Positions 35,528-48,544 of a stretch of DNA of 64,000 bases are shown one piece after another; position 1 is the first letter of the stretch; each line of letters begins with the position of its first letter. The position numbers were made by a program, and so were the translations under genes. This DNA is from Neospora caninum Liverpool (Eukaryota; Apicomplexa; Conoidasida; Eucoccidiorida; Sarcocystidae): positions 5,070,839 through 5,134,838 of the forward strand of contig NC_018395.1 in assembly GCF_000208865.1 (NCBI RefSeq), written 5' to 3'. The notes beneath the pieces were generated by a model, which saw nothing but the letters and a program-made list of their open reading frames with translations, was not told the origin of the DNA and made no database searches.

Positions 35528-38484
35528 TTACCTTAGACTTCGAGTCGTACTCTTTTCTGCAAATGAATGGTGCTTGTATGCCGCCATCAGCGACCATTGA
35601 AGCGGCCGAAACCCTGTACAAAACTCTAATTCCCGATCATCGCCTATCGGCATCGCGCTTCCATAATTCTCATGGTCAGCATCTGCACTGTTTTCTACGC
35701 TTTCCCCAAATAAGCTGCGCATCTGCTCCACTCTGACGGAAAATCGCAGCGACTGAATGTCGCTCTAGCGCAAGGGGAAGACCGGTAGCTGCAATTATCA
35801 TGCGCTTTCCCTCGAACTGGTCGCAAGGAGTGCAGCGGAAACAGAGGAGAGGAACAACGCCGACAAAGGCGCAAAGAAGAAGCAAAGCGGTCAGCGCCCC
35901 GCTTTGAAGTCGGAGAACGGTGAAGAGGACGTTTTGGAAAAGAGGAGCGAGTAGGCCTACGGACGCGAGAAGCACGACTTGGATACTCAGCAGTTGCTGA
36001 AAATACCGCGGGCCGTAGGTGTCTGAAGCACAGACAATCAGAACAAACACATGCGCTACACATGTCACATTCCTTGAAGAGGGGAGCGACGCGACCTAAT
36101 GAATCTACCTCAGGCGCTTTCACAAAACCTGTAAAACTTTTCTCTTTGTGCGAGATCGTAAACAAACACGAAAATTGCTAGACACAAAACGGATTCTTTA
36201 CATATCCACCACGAATCAGCAGAAAGAGATACACCGTTGAAACGTAACACGCGGGCCCAGAATTCAAACCATAGTGGGGGCGTTGTCAGCGCATGCCGAC
36301 TCAAAGTCAAGGTGATCGAAACCTAATATTTTTAGACCTTGAAACAGCGATGCAGGACACCTGTTTCGCGGAGTCAGCGGCATGCTAGGAGCCAAGATTT
36401 CATTACCCCGGAAGTGTTCAGGCCAGGTATCTTTTTCGTTCAATGTGCGTTTTACCAGTCTTGCACGGAAACGCGATTCTCCCCTGAGTCTTCCAGGTAC
36501 CAATGTACGTTGATTTATCGCGGTAGCGCGTTGAGGACCGACGTTCCCCCACTTTCCTTTTCTTCGTTCACATCGTCGCTCTATTTCCTAGGTCCCGCGC
36601 CTCGCGTGTGGCTCGGGTGTTACTTCACGCAGAGATACAGTGTGGACAGAAAAGATGCTTCAGTGGAGGTCCTAGCCATAACGCAGGCTGGAAGTACACT
36701 TCAGTCGAACACGTGGGATCCGCCAACAGCAGAAAACGAGGTCTGCTCAGACGCAAGAGGACATGGCTTTCGCAGCAATCTACACCTCGACGCGCTGCAT
36801 TTTTCCCGCGCATGTTTGGGGCTGCTCAGAACGTACTTGCCAGAATCAGGAACATGCTGGTCGGCGCCAAAGCTTGGAGAATACAGTTGAAGGCCATGGC
36901 AATCGAACATGGCACAACGGAACCGGACTGAAGAAGAAGTCCGATAACTGCGAGAAGCCCACTGGATGTCAATCCCAAGGCTCTTGGTGAGATTCGGGGG
37001 ATTACGAAAAGCCTCTCACGACACCATACGCACATTCGTTTGAAGATCCCTTTCTCTCCCTCTTGGAGTCCCCAGTGTTCCACATGCCCCGGTGCCCTGG
37101 AGGGTCCGAGGCCAGCCGTCGAATTGTTTCCTTCTGCATCCGTGTCAAACGCTTCCTCTAGACGACGTAGTTCCTCGAGCCTTTCTCGGTGGCTCTGCTC
37201 GCCTTTCCAGTGCAACCAGTAAACCGCGGGAAGGACTAGACAACTGAAACACGCCGCCCAACTGGAAACTTGCTCGACAACCACAGCTGCATGGGCGCCC
37301 GCGTCCGAATGTGTGTTGAGGGCCCGCCGATAGTAGAGCCGAAGCGTTTCTGTCCCGATGGACGAAGCTAGCCACCAAAGAGACAGCCCGTAGATGTGTA
37401 GGGAGCAAAGCTGTTGTCCCAGTGAGAGACCCCAAAGCTGAGGTGGAAACGTGCCGGGCGAGTCAGCAATGGAACTGTCGGATGCGGGAACCGACAGTGT
37501 CCGCGCTGGCCGCTCCAGGTCTGTCCCCCCTTCGAGGTCAGCGCCCCCGTCTCGCTTCGCCGCAGCGCCTTGGAGAAAAGGACGTTTCTCTTCGTCTTCA
37601 GACGCAGACGCCTCGAGCTCCTCAGGTTTAGAGAACGGCGAAGCAGGCAGCAGTATCACGAGGAGGAGGAGGACTGGGTAAATCGTCCCCACATACACGG
37701 AGAGGGCAAATCGCGTGTTCCATTTGAAGAACTCGACGGCACAGCGGAAGAGCTGGAGCGGAATGACCCCCGTGAAATCTCCCGCGCATACAAGGGAATA
37801 GACGAGCGCCGCATTTTCGGGGAAAAGGGACACGACAGGAAGCAACGCATTTGTCATCGCACAGGTCAGTCCGAGAAGCACAATGGGGACCATCATCGCA
37901 GCTGTCGAATCGGCAAAGGCCGAAAGCAGTAGACCGGTCCCGGAGGCGACGACGCACAGGACGCCCAGGATCTTGGGCGAGCAGCGACGGGTGACAACGT
38001 TGGCAAGGAACAGACCAATCAGCAGACCAATGCCCGAGCTTAGTGCAAAGCTGTTTTGAAGAACGATGTGGACATCTGCAAAGTGGAGACCCTCTTTCTC
38101 TAGAAAGTGCGGAGATGAGGACATCAGCGCCTGCAGGGGTTCCACGCAGCGGTACAAGGAGGACGTGAAAGTCACGATGACGAGACAGAGCGTAAGGACC
38201 AGGTTCCTCGAGACCTTTTGAGAACTCCAAGACGAACCCCAGTCACTGGCGTATCTGGACGCTGCCATGGCGTCCTTTCCGTCCCCCGTCCTTGGCGTTG
38301 TACAGGATGCAGACACGCCACTCCGGTCCGGATCAAAGGCTGCGCGGTGGACTGCCCACGTGCAGTGAAACGCTGAAGGAGAAGGAAGGAGCTCTTCATC
38401 TTTGTCTGACACGGAGGGCGCAAGAGAAGCCAGAAACGCGGCAGAGAGAGTGGAGGATTCCCGCGAATAGTGACCCGGATCCAT
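35528..38484 (-). CDS. major facilitator superfamily transporter
   Basis: The ATG at 38484 sits in GTCAAAATGG, the coccidian start consensus. Exons 38484-36837, 36022-35818 and 35732-35528 join in phase (introns 814 and 85 bp), giving 685 residues. About twelve membrane segments are visible. TM1 is near residue 95 (LVLTLCLVIVTFTSSLY). A central cytosolic loop of about 75 residues is acidic and Ser-rich. The sixth-to-twelfth segments continue into exon 2 (LLSIQVVLLASVGLLAPLF). Exon 3 codes an acidic cytosolic tail (MRSLFGESVENSADADHENY). The LFPENAALVYSL region and overall layout recall the apicomplexan amino-acid transporter (ApiAT, LAT3/4-like) branch of MFS, but the substrate cannot be read from sequence. 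Reading exon 2 straight on gives a 664-residue variant. Confidence 0.85.
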
Positions 38485-39301
38485 TTTGACGAAAAGACCG
38501 ACGAGACACAGGCGCCGGAGAGAGAGAGAGCTCTAAGAAAGGAAACGTCCAGGGAGTCGATGAGACAGGCGCGGCGGGAGGCGCCCGGCCGATTGGAAGC
38601 GGAGCTCCTGGGTGCACACGGGGTTTGCCACGAGTAAGTGACCTATCCATAAAAAAGGCGCCACGCCGCGGAAATACCCTGCCGGAAAAAAAGAGGCAAC
38701 CTGCACGCGTGCTTCTTTGTCTCCGAAAAGGCTCTCTGACTGACGGCAATGCCCGGCTCGAAGTTCCTCGCCATGATTCACCCGGTCCCGCGGCGGCGCG
38801 CTCAAAAAGGGACGAAGGCGCGCCCGCAGGTGCTGTTTCGAGGGATATTTGGAAAAATAAAGAGTTCGTACGGCTTCAAAAACTCAAAGTCGTGGACCAA
38901 GCGGGGATTCCGGCTTTGTGGGGAGTCGACGAATACTATGGATCTACGCCGTTGGGGTCTCTAACGCTCTGACCTGCTGGCGTATGTAGCCGGTGCCGTG
39001 TCCAGTTTGCCATCCATGAGATTTCATGACCGAGGGAGGAAAAAAGCAAATGAAGTGAGACCCCAGTTGTGGAGAGGAAGTCAAAGCGATGTCAAAGCGA
39101 CGAGAACTAAAAGGTTCCGGCGAAGTGGGGCAAAAAGTTTACAAGACCAACTGCGCTACGGTCAAAGGTCAAGGCAGCTATGGCTGACGAGCTTACACTT
39201 GAGGAAATTGTTTTTCATTGAACTGCGAAATGAAGCTGCGTTTTCCACGAGATTTTTGCACACTACGAAATAAAACATGTGTCTTGTCAGCACGGGAAGG
39301 A
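38485..39301. promoter_or_regulatory. shared divergent promoter region
   Basis: It lies between the minus-strand MFS transporter and the plus-strand PP2C-family gene, about 0.8 kb. It begins with a GA-rich tract near 38520. Short plus frames at 38749-38964 are open but have no support. Confidence 0.45.
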
Positions 39302-42300
39302 ATGTTTAGAGAGAAATCGTCCCTAGTCGTTTCCCCTGCGCTGTCCCGTGCTTTGAGACCGTCCGACCTGCGCGCGTTTGTCCTGTTGAGTGGAACCAGT
39401 CGATTCAGGCGCCGCGCGGATATGTCTCTGTGTCCCCGAAGAAGCCCCGTTTTGCCGAGTTCCTTTCTTCTCGAGTTGCCGTCTGCTGAGTTTTTGCGGC
39501 AGGTGGTGAAGCGCCTTTCTTGTGTGGCCTCTAGGCGTTCCCTTTCGCGGCGGGGAGCACCGTTTTTCTCCAAACCGGCTGCCTCCTGTCTTCAAAAGTG
39601 CGAATGCCCGAGAGAAGGCGGCGAGACTAGCCGAGCTGCTGAGCGCTGGAGCGCTATCTCGTCTGGGCTTCCTGACAGGGCTCGTGCTAGACGACCCAGC
39701 AGATGCCTTTTGCCGGAGGCATGAGTTGTGCATGTGTTTGACAGGAGGCGGGCGTGGACCGGTCCCTTTTTTCGAGGAGTTAGAGGACCGTCCAAAAAGA
39801 CAAGCGAGGCAAAAACCATGGGGAAAAGCCGCAGGGGAGATCAGATTCCGGACTGCAGTTCCCTCGGAAACGCGTGCGTTTCACGGCACATCGCCCTTCC
39901 TTCGCGTTCACGGAACGTGCAGAGTACGCGTTGTTTTTCGGAAGAAAGGCCACACAACCCTGGAGCGAGTGTGCGATGGACGACGTGTAGAAGGTCAGTA
40001 GAGGGTTTCCGACGTGTGTGTGTTGCTCCTCGTGGACCGTGGGGAAGGAAAAGTGGGAACTTGGTGTGCACTGCAGGCAGAGGACGAGTGTGTCCGCCGG
40101 AACGACAGAGAGAGCCAACTCCTGGCGCTTCGTCGCTTGTCACGCCTCACGCCTCCGTTAGTTTTTCGCCGCTTGCCGCAAACGGAGCGAGATCCCTCGA
40201 GCAAAAAACTCTCGAGCCGAGAGATTGTTCTCCTGCTCGCCGCGCCCCGGTTTAGCGCCAGGTCAAAAGCATCGACGCTGAATGGCCCTTCTGCGCGGGG
40301 TCGCAGGTCTTGTCTCGCGGGGAGCTCTCACCGACCTCGAAAACCAGGGACGCGGTTCGGGTGCTTACAGTCGCGCTGTGTATCCTTTCTAAGTCTCTCA
40401 GTCTTCCTCTGCCTCGTTTTTTCGTTGTGGTGACGCAGCTCTTCCTCGCCTGGCCGTCATCCCCCCTGCACACCGCAATCTGCCTCTTCTTTCCGCTCCT
40501 CCCCGAGCGAAACCTTCATTTTTGCGCTCTCTTCCTTGCTCCCTTGTTGCCGCAGTGATCTGCGTCGAGTCCCTCTGTGTACCCTCTCCCGGTGTGTGAA
40601 CGTCCCGATCTCAGGTGGCGTCTCCGCGCGGTCCTCCGTCACTCCTTCGCGCGGTTTCCCGCTGCCTTCTCTCCTCTATGCACTGATCCTCGTCTCGCTT
40701 CTCTGTGTCGCGCACAATGCTCTCGTCGGCATGGAACATTGTGTCTTCCTGCTGTTTTCGCCGGGACTGGTCCCAGCGCTGGCGTCAGGAAGGGAAACCC
40801 GAGCTGGGGGCCGAATTCGAGCACACGGACGACGGAGAACCGACTTCCCCGGTCGAGGCGCTTCTGTCTCTGCTGCCTCCGTTCCTTCCCTTGGCTCTGT
40901 GTAAGCCGTCCCTTCCGCTCCCTGTGGAAGTTGTCGTGTCACGGCGGCTCTTCCCGTTGGCGCGTTCGCAGCCGTCCCCTCTCTCCGGATCGGACGCCGT
41001 TTTTCAGCTTCTCTGCGACTCCTCAGCCCCTCCGCTCCTTACCGCTCTCCACTTCATGTTTGTGGCGGCAGCCGCAGGCGGAAGGGTGAGATCCGCTTAC
41101 TACGACCGATCAGGGACGGAGCTCTTCCTTCTTCCTTTCTTCGAGGATGAGGGAGAAGAGCCGGTTTACCTTTGCGTGTGCGATGGCTGGGGGACGTTGG
41201 GGGCCGGGAGTCTCTTGTCTTGTGGCGAGGACGGGAGTGCGCCAGCAGAGCGCGACTTGGGGCGGCATCTGCAGCGCCGCACTCGCAGTTGCCTCTTCGG
41301 GGCGTCTGACGGCAACGCCAGCGGAGAAAACTTGGTTTTAAAAGGGACACCAAAACCCGACACTCAGAGGAATCACGTGTCGACAACGTCTTCTCACGAC
41401 GATGCTGTGGAGAACGGGACGGAGGCTTCGGGAGACAGCGCCGAAGGCCACGGTTTGGCGCCTGAGGCGCCCGGAGCTTGGCCGCCGATCAGAGAGCGTC
41501 GAACCTGGGTCGGCCATGAAACTGGGCTCGCGTTTGAAAAGGAAAAAGGCCAGCAGAACCCCCTGTCCCCTCAGGCTTCAGCGTACCCTGAGTTGTCGCC
41601 GGTTTTCCGCTCCGGCGCCGCTCCCTTTTTCGGTCCGCCGTGTCCGACCTGCGGAGGTCTCAGCCTCCGGAGAGAGGCCTGGGAACAGATCCTCGCAGCT
41701 GCGGCCCACCACGTGGGCTTCCCGCCTCAGACGGCAACGCGCCTCTTTGAGCATGTCGCGGAAGACATGAGAAACCAATTTCCAAGCTTGTCTTTCTCGC
41801 GTTCCACCTCTTCGTCTTTCCGCAGGTCCGTGAAGAAAGAGCAACACCAGCTGGCGCTTCGGCTCCTCTCGGTCCTTGCTTCGGCCGCCCGGGCTGCAGG
41901 CGCGGAAGTTGCGGCGGCTGCAGCGCAAGCCGCGGCGTCTTCCCCCGCGAACTTTTGCGTCATCGGCGCGTTTTCCGACAAGTGGCTACCCAGGTCTTTC
42001 CAGGTGAAGGAAGTTGTGATTCTCCCACCCTCTGCCTCCCTCAGCATCGTCCAAACGCGCCGCAGCGCAGGACTCTTTGGCATCACGGGAGACGCTTTTG
42101 GGCTTCGAAACGAAACCACGACGACGGTCCGCTCAGCCGCCGACGCGCTCGCCGCTGACCTGGCCCTCGCAGACGGTGGACCTGCCCGCGGGCCTTCTCC
42201 CGGACTCCCCGCGGGGTTTTCTCCCCTTACAGACTTTCCCAGCGTTCAAAGAAGCTTAGCGACGATGCAACGAGCTCTCGACGAGCTCCAGGGGATGCTG

Positions 42301-45300
42301 CCGTGTCAGTTCGTGAACCAGGAGCAGGCCTTTGTCTGCCGCGCGCGGGGCGTGGCGCTTGGAGGTCTCGTCGCTGGCGTGGGCCCCGAGGCACAAAAAG
42401 CGAGCGATGTCGTTGCTCTCCAGATCCTGCAAGTGAGGCAAAACGCTGGAGCGCATCCGGGGCAGATACACGGGAAAAAACGCGGGGAAGGGTCGACAGA
42501 GGTCCAGGAACCTGCTCGCGGATGTGAACGGGAGGCAAAAGGAAGAAGGAGGGAGCGACAATCTGACGGCAGCTAATCTACCCAATGAGGGCGAAGCGGG
42601 GTGCGGGGTGTCGAGAAAGCCAACCCGTACAGTGGGAGACAACGAGTGAGGGCAAAGGACAGAGCGAAAGAGGAGAAATTCATCCAAGAGGGAAACAAGA
42701 ACGAAAGCGGCAGCAGCGCAATGCAGATGTGCGAGATCCGCCAAAAGGGTTACAGGAGAGAAAACAAAGGGAGCGTTGATTGCTGTGCTCTGCAGTCGGA
42801 ACGGTTCGCAAAGATGCCTCGCTGCGGTCTCGAGGATCTGCAAACTCTCTAGGGTCTGTTTTTGCCATGAATAGCTGGTGCACGGCCCTATCTGCAGGCA
42901 TGCCCGGCGCGCGCAGGACGTACGAGGAGTCACGCGTTAAAGCACTCACACTCCACGTTGCCTTTCCAGCTATTCTTTTGTGGGTTGCCACAGCCGCAGC
43001 TCATCTGCTGCGGTTTCGGCTCTCGTCTCGCATCCCTATCGGACGCGCGTGTGCCTCCGATTTTTTTGTTCCTGACCTCTCAGGATCTGCTGGTTCGGCT
43101 ACACGTGGCACCGCCTCACGGCCTCCTGACCCCGAGCAAACCTTCTATCCTTAGGCAGTTAACCCCTGACCGGCTTCAGCAGATTCTGCTCGACTGCATG
43201 CGAGGTAGGAGACAGGCCCGCAGAACAGACCGCGGACGCACTTCGACAGCGTCTGGACAGTCGCCCTGAGTGTAGCAGCGTAACCTCGCCCCTCTGCCGG
43301 TCGTCGCTGTCTCTCGTGCTTTGCTTCATCCCGTTTTTCAGTTTTCCCCGTCACCCATCCTTCTGCTACACGGGCGCCTTTTCTGTCGGTTCTCGCGCTC
43401 CTTACCCTTTTCGAGCCTCGAAACGTTCTTGTCGAGGTTTGCGTGAAGCTCGCGGGACGCACGGCCCTAAAGGCTGTGGACATGGCGTCTTCGCCTTCCT
43501 GTCTTATTCAGCAGAACTGACCTGGGCACTTGGGTGACTTGCAGCAGGCGCTTGACAGTTCGGCTGGGCCACAGGCTTCCCCCTTCTCCACGGTTTCTAC
43601 GTTCTCCGCATCCTTCACGACGTTGGAATCTGTTCTGTCTCAGGCGTGGCCGCAGGCCTAGAACGCCCGCGGGCCTTTGCATGTCCCCCGCCCGCTGCGT
43701 CCTCTCTCGCTCCCGGTCTCCTCCCCCTTGTCTCGGTACCCTTCTCGAAAGCGTTGTCTTGGACGGCTCTGGCAGCGCCAACGGCCGACGTTTCGGGGCC
43801 CATCTTGCCTTCGGCGATGGCCAAGCCGGCGCGCGGAGAGATGCCAGGGCGGGGCAGCCTAAACACCGCCGGGGCGGCGTTCAACAGCTCAACGAGTGGA
43901 TGCGCCGCGTGCGTCTGCGTCGTCCACGAAGCGTCCAGGCGGCTCCTCGTCTGCCAAGTGGGCGATGTGACGGCAGTCCTGGCGCGCCCCACTTTTGTGA
44001 AGACGCAGGCACTGCAGGAGATTCACCGGGGGGAAGGGAAGGAGCAGGACGGAGACAGAGCGACGGCCTCGAGTGAGCGCCCGCGCCGAAAGGACCGGAA
44101 AGGCCGGTCCACAGATGAGGACCGGTTCAGCCCACCGGAGGGGACGCCCAGGCAGAGAGGAGCGTCGGGGCAAACACATGGAGGCAAGTCGAGCGGCGAC
44201 GAAGGCGCAAGAGGAGAAGACGCCGCGAAAATGTCCCGCTCGCGCGGCCGGTCCACAGGGAAAACGAACCGGCCATCTGCAGTTTCGTTCGTGGAAAACG
44301 GAACCAGCAGATGCCGGAGCAAGTCGCCGCTGCGCTCTCCAGCGGGAGCAGAGTCTGATTTCTTCGGGCTTCCTGGGTATTGCTCCGCGATGGACAGAGA
44401 AACCATCACCACAGGATTCTCATTCGAAGCCGTTGTCCTGACGCGCGAACACACACTCAGGGAAGCAAAGGAATGTAAACGCGTGATCAACGCAGGTAGG
44501 CCCAAATACGCCCATGGCGAGCCACGAGGAAGATTGGCACACCCGGACGTGAGCATGCGTGCAGTCATCCCTTTCTCCCTCTGCATGTAGACATTCCCGT
44601 GGAGACGCACTGCTTGCAAACATCACTTCTACAGTCCGAGACCAGACTCCGCGTGCAGACGATGGGGCGCGCAGGCGCAGACGAGGCACCGAGCGAGTTC
44701 TCGCTTGCCAGCTGTGCGTCGCAGGCGCCCGTGGCCTTCCGGTACCGTACATGGTTTTTCGCGTTCCGTATGTCTCGCATGGCAACCTTGTTGTGTGCGC
44801 CTACCGGGAGGTTGTAGGTATGGCGTTTAGAACGGAACTCTGAGGCGCGCAGGCACGCACGTGCGTGCCATGGCGCCAAGGCGTCGCTACATCGTGTGTA
44901 CCAGTCAGGCTAGCATTCACTTGGTGCGACCTACGCGTTTTTCCAAGTCTTTTCGTTCGCCTGGTGTTCCAAAACACTTCCCTTTACGCGAGGCTCCCTC
45001 TCTGTTTGCGTCGCGGACACGACGGTTTCCGCGTGCATGTCGACTCGCTCAGCGGCAACGTACACGAAAGCCATCGCTGCGGTCTGCGACTCGGCGCCCC
45101 TATCTGCATGGTTGTGTCCACCGCGGTCCCGCCGGCACGTCCGCTTCACACGCGTACTCTGTCGACACTCTGGCCTGTGCGTGTTGGATGCTCTGTGTGC
45201 TCCTCTGGCGTGGGTATTGGCACATCTGTTCGCGGGCCTTTCCTGGTATTGTGTGCGTTTCTGTGGGTGTCTAGGCGCCGTCCCACTGGGCCACGTCGAG

Positions 45301-47327
45301 GGTGCATCCCCGTCTGTCCCCCGCGGAGCGGAGAATGGAGCTAGGCTAGATCCCCCCGGTGCGTCCGCCCTCGTGCCGGATTCGACTCTCGAAGGTTCGG
45401 AAGAAGAGGCAGATGCAGGGGGACGGAACCCTCCGTCTCCACTGGCGACGCGTGAATGGTCGGGAGGCCGGGACCGCCGCACGAGTCGGGGGGGAACGCA
45501 AAATGCGGGGAATCCGAGCTTAGAATCGAAGACTCGGCAGCTCCAGCACCAACTGCCTCATCGACGCTTCCTTTCTGAAGGCCCCGCAGCTCTCTTCCTC
45601 TGCCCCGACACCGCGTGTCCCCCGCTTCGGTGTACACGTCTGCTCGGCATGATGGCCGCCCAGCAATATGGCGTTTGCAGCACACCCGATGTCACCTCGG
45701 TCAACATAAGTGAGGCATCCCAGAGGGAGAGACGACGCGAGACAACAACCGTCGAGAGAGGAAACATACGGGAGTGGAGAAATCCGTTTACAGGGTTCGC
45801 CGGTAGCTCTCCCGTGACGAACGTTTTTTTGTTTTGGTGCACCCTTCCGTGACTGACTCTCTGCCTCTCCTGGAGGGACAGTCTGCGCCGTTTTTGGGTC
45901 GGCGTCCGAGTCCGGTCTGATCCCCAGTGCGTTCCCGTGTTCCGACAGAGAATAACAGAAGCAAGATGCCGGGACACTTCGAGGCACGTGCCCCAAAACA
46001 GTTCCGTTTGCTTTCCAGTTACGTGGCAGGCGAGATATCGAGACCACGCGGCGCCGTCGTGCTCTCTCTCCGTGTCTCTGCCTCCCCGCCTGATTGTCAC
46101 CGGGGCGTGGTTTTCCTCTGCATTCCTTCCATCGCTGGGCACCCGACTCTGCGCTTTTCTCCGCTGCGTCCAGGCAAAGTTTCGTCCTTCGGCTTCGTAC
46201 TGATTGCCTCGTCAGTCATATGGGATCTTTTGGAGCCGCAGGAAGCGGTCGATTTGGTGGGTCACGAACTGCGAAGACAGCACGTCGAGGCGCTCCGTAG
46301 TGCGCACGAGCGGCGCCGTCGCATCCGCCGCCAGCAGCACATTTTTCTTCGTTTGGCACGTCGAAACCTCCATTTCTCCCAGGAGGCGTCCCTGCGTTTG
46401 CTGGATGAAAGGGAGGAAACGAAAGACAAATCGCGTTGGGGATCTTCCACTTCCCTGTCGCGAGGCGCACTCCGCCGCGCCCTCAGTTCTTCAGTTGCAG
46501 AGCTCTCGGCGGGGGGACTTTATCGCTCCCTCAACAGCCAACGAGCCGCGCCTGCAGTGCCTTCTCGACAAGTCAGCGAAAGTGGAGAGTTTTCTTCGGT
46601 TCCTCCTAGACAAGTGGACGAGGACGGAAGGCGAGCACGGGACAGAAGTGACAACGAGGGGGGGGAGCGTGCGCTGCCACAGCCGCAGCTCGAATCCCAG
46701 CGATCCGGCGAGCGCTTCAGTTCTGGGGGTCCGACTTCAGGGCAAAACACCTTCCTCTCGGAGGAAGCAGCACGAGGCGCGAGTTCTCGCGCCAGTGGCA
46801 CAGACGGAGGGAAAGGGGACGAAGCAGCGCGTGAATATCTGGCGGATTCTCCCGAGCTGTCGTTCGCGCACTCGTCCCTTCGCGGCTCTTTCGCCTCAGG
46901 ACGGACGGGTACGCTAAGACGGTGTCTCACTCGGGAAGATTCAGTACTGCGGGAAGTTCGCGGGCGCGTCGACGCCGCAGCGGAGGCGTCCAGGCGCACC
47001 GCAGGCGCCGCTCGTGTCACTGCGGGTCTTTTTCGCGAGGAAGGCGAGGTGGACGAATCGCGAGCGGAGACGTTTCCTATCGGACTGGATTTCCAGGCCG
47101 CTGCGACTCTCGTCGTTCAGCAGTTTATGGAAGCGTGGCAAGTGCGCCGCGAGGGACTCAGCATGCCGGACGCCACCGTCCTCGTGATTCCTTTTCAGGG
47201 TCCGTCAAGGGGGTCAGCCGCTCGCACGTGGCAAGAAACCGACTCCGGCCGTAACCGAGGAGAGGCACAGGGAACAAAGAAACGCACGGCGAAAAGCCCT
47301 CGGAGAAAAGGCCTGGAGGTCCGGTGA
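39302..47327 (+). CDS. PP2C-family protein, probable pseudophosphatase
   Basis: Six exons are firm in phase: 40777 (or ATG 40717)-42432, 43084-43204, 43644-44495, 44659-44817, 45275-45802 and 46174-47327. Likely 5' exons are 39302-39502 (ATG 39302), about 39617-39993, 40307 on, and 40557 on; their joins are not settled. PP2C motifs run in order. RSAYYDR (near 41090) stands for the RP-x-ED loop. CVCDGWGTLG (41175) stands for DGHGG. GCAACVCVV with CQVGDVTAVLA (43895-43985) stands for GSTA..ANVGDSRAVL. VVLTREHTLREAKECKRVINA (44430) is the LT-DH segment. FVLIASSVIWDLLEPQEAVD (46190) stands for LASDGLWD, and MPDATVLVIPF (47164) for DN-T. The Asp of SDG is Ser and the His of DGH is Trp, so metal-dependent catalysis is doubtful. 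Large Ser/Arg-rich inserts interrupt the domain. Confidence 0.82.
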
Positions 47328-48472
47328 CGGCTCATGGAAGCGAAAACGTTTTGAAAGGTCTCCAAACGCCATTCACGTTCGAAAGGTGCCTACACAAATG
47401 CCGTCCGAGGAGCGAGCGGCGCGTCACAGCGTGAGAGTCACCCCTCGGTGTCGTGCCTCAACTTGCCTTGGTGAATGTCGAACCGGCTAGTATCTGCATT
47501 TCTTCAATACGGCAGAAAGTAGGGGAATGCGACGGCCAGAAGCCACGAATCTGCCGTGTTCCCTCACCTGCCGTGTGCAGGTGGCGTCGCTCGTGTGCGA
47601 AAGCAGCAGTCAGCTGCGGCTGTGCAGGCAAACTCCCAATTCGGAGCAAACAGGCAGCGGCACATGTCCCGTGGCCAGACGATACAGAACAGGACGGTCA
47701 CGTGCGCTGTGGCACAAAAGACCGGGTCGGTGACAACCGGGAAGCGACCGGGTAGACTGCTTCCTGTGTGTGGCATGACCCTGGGAGTGGGGAGGCTAAC
47801 CGCCGTTTACTGTTTAGTTGAAGCAAGTCCTTCTGATTGCTTCCCCACATCCGCTTGGCTTCAAGTGAGCGTCATTATTCCGCTTTTTAAAAGTTTCTGA
47901 GCTGCCGTTGACCGGGACCCCGTGCGATTTGAGCGCGGCCCTTTGAAATCTGTACAGTTCATCCGTCGCTAGATCGGGCGTCGGGCTGCACAATAGCCCT
48001 CTGCGGTTGCCAGATTTGTCACGTTGACGATCGCCTGTGCAAATGCCTTCGACGCATACGCAAGCGAGCGTGATGCGGTTCATTGCTAGCGGTGTACGGA
48101 CGCCTACAGATGTGAAGCTTTGCTCGAGGCTCCAGCAGGAGCTGCAACGACGTTGTGGCCCCAAGTGCATGGTCCCGTGATCCAGCGAGACTGCCCATGC
48201 TGCGGCATCACCGTGTCTTTACAGGCCGTTTGGTCAATCCCATATCTGGGAAGAGTCGGATAGGTCAAGGATGTCTCGCAACACGCTGGAACTTGAGGAA
48301 GCCGACAGTACCCGTCTGCAGTGAACCATCAGTAAAACTGCAGTAGAAACGTCTCACGCAGTAGGTAGTGGAAATACCGACATGTGAGGTTTCGCTGCAA
48401 GCACATATCAGCAAGGATATAGCTTACCTAGGGTCTTCCCCACAGTTCAGACTCACACGAGCGGCCTACTAA
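47328..48472. other. intergenic before tRNA-Pro
   Basis: 3' flank of the PP2C-family gene. Overlapping frames at 47453-47900 (plus) and 48170-47814 (minus) are open for 60-118 codons without convincing protein character. No gene is called. Confidence 0.4.
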
Positions 48473-48544
48473 GGCTGCTTAGTCTAGGGGTATGATTCTC
48501 GCTTCGGGTGCGAGAGGTCCCGGGTTCGAATCCCGGAGCAGCCC
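48473..48544 (+). tRNA. tRNA-Pro(CGG)
   Basis: A 72-base cloverleaf. The acceptor stem GGCTGCT pairs with AGCAGCC, and the anticodon stem is CTCGC/GCGAG around loop TTCGGGT, giving anticodon CGG. The T arm is CCGGG-TTCGAAT-CCCGG. There is no intron. The B box reads GGTTCGAATCC. A run of T at about 48591 downstream is a likely Pol III terminator. Confidence 0.96.

Noticed and set aside
35676..35817. Direct read-through end of the MFS transporter (ending in RRKQCRC)
   Set aside because: An 85 bp intron with a strong pyrimidine tract joins in phase to a better acidic tail. The read-through is probably intron.
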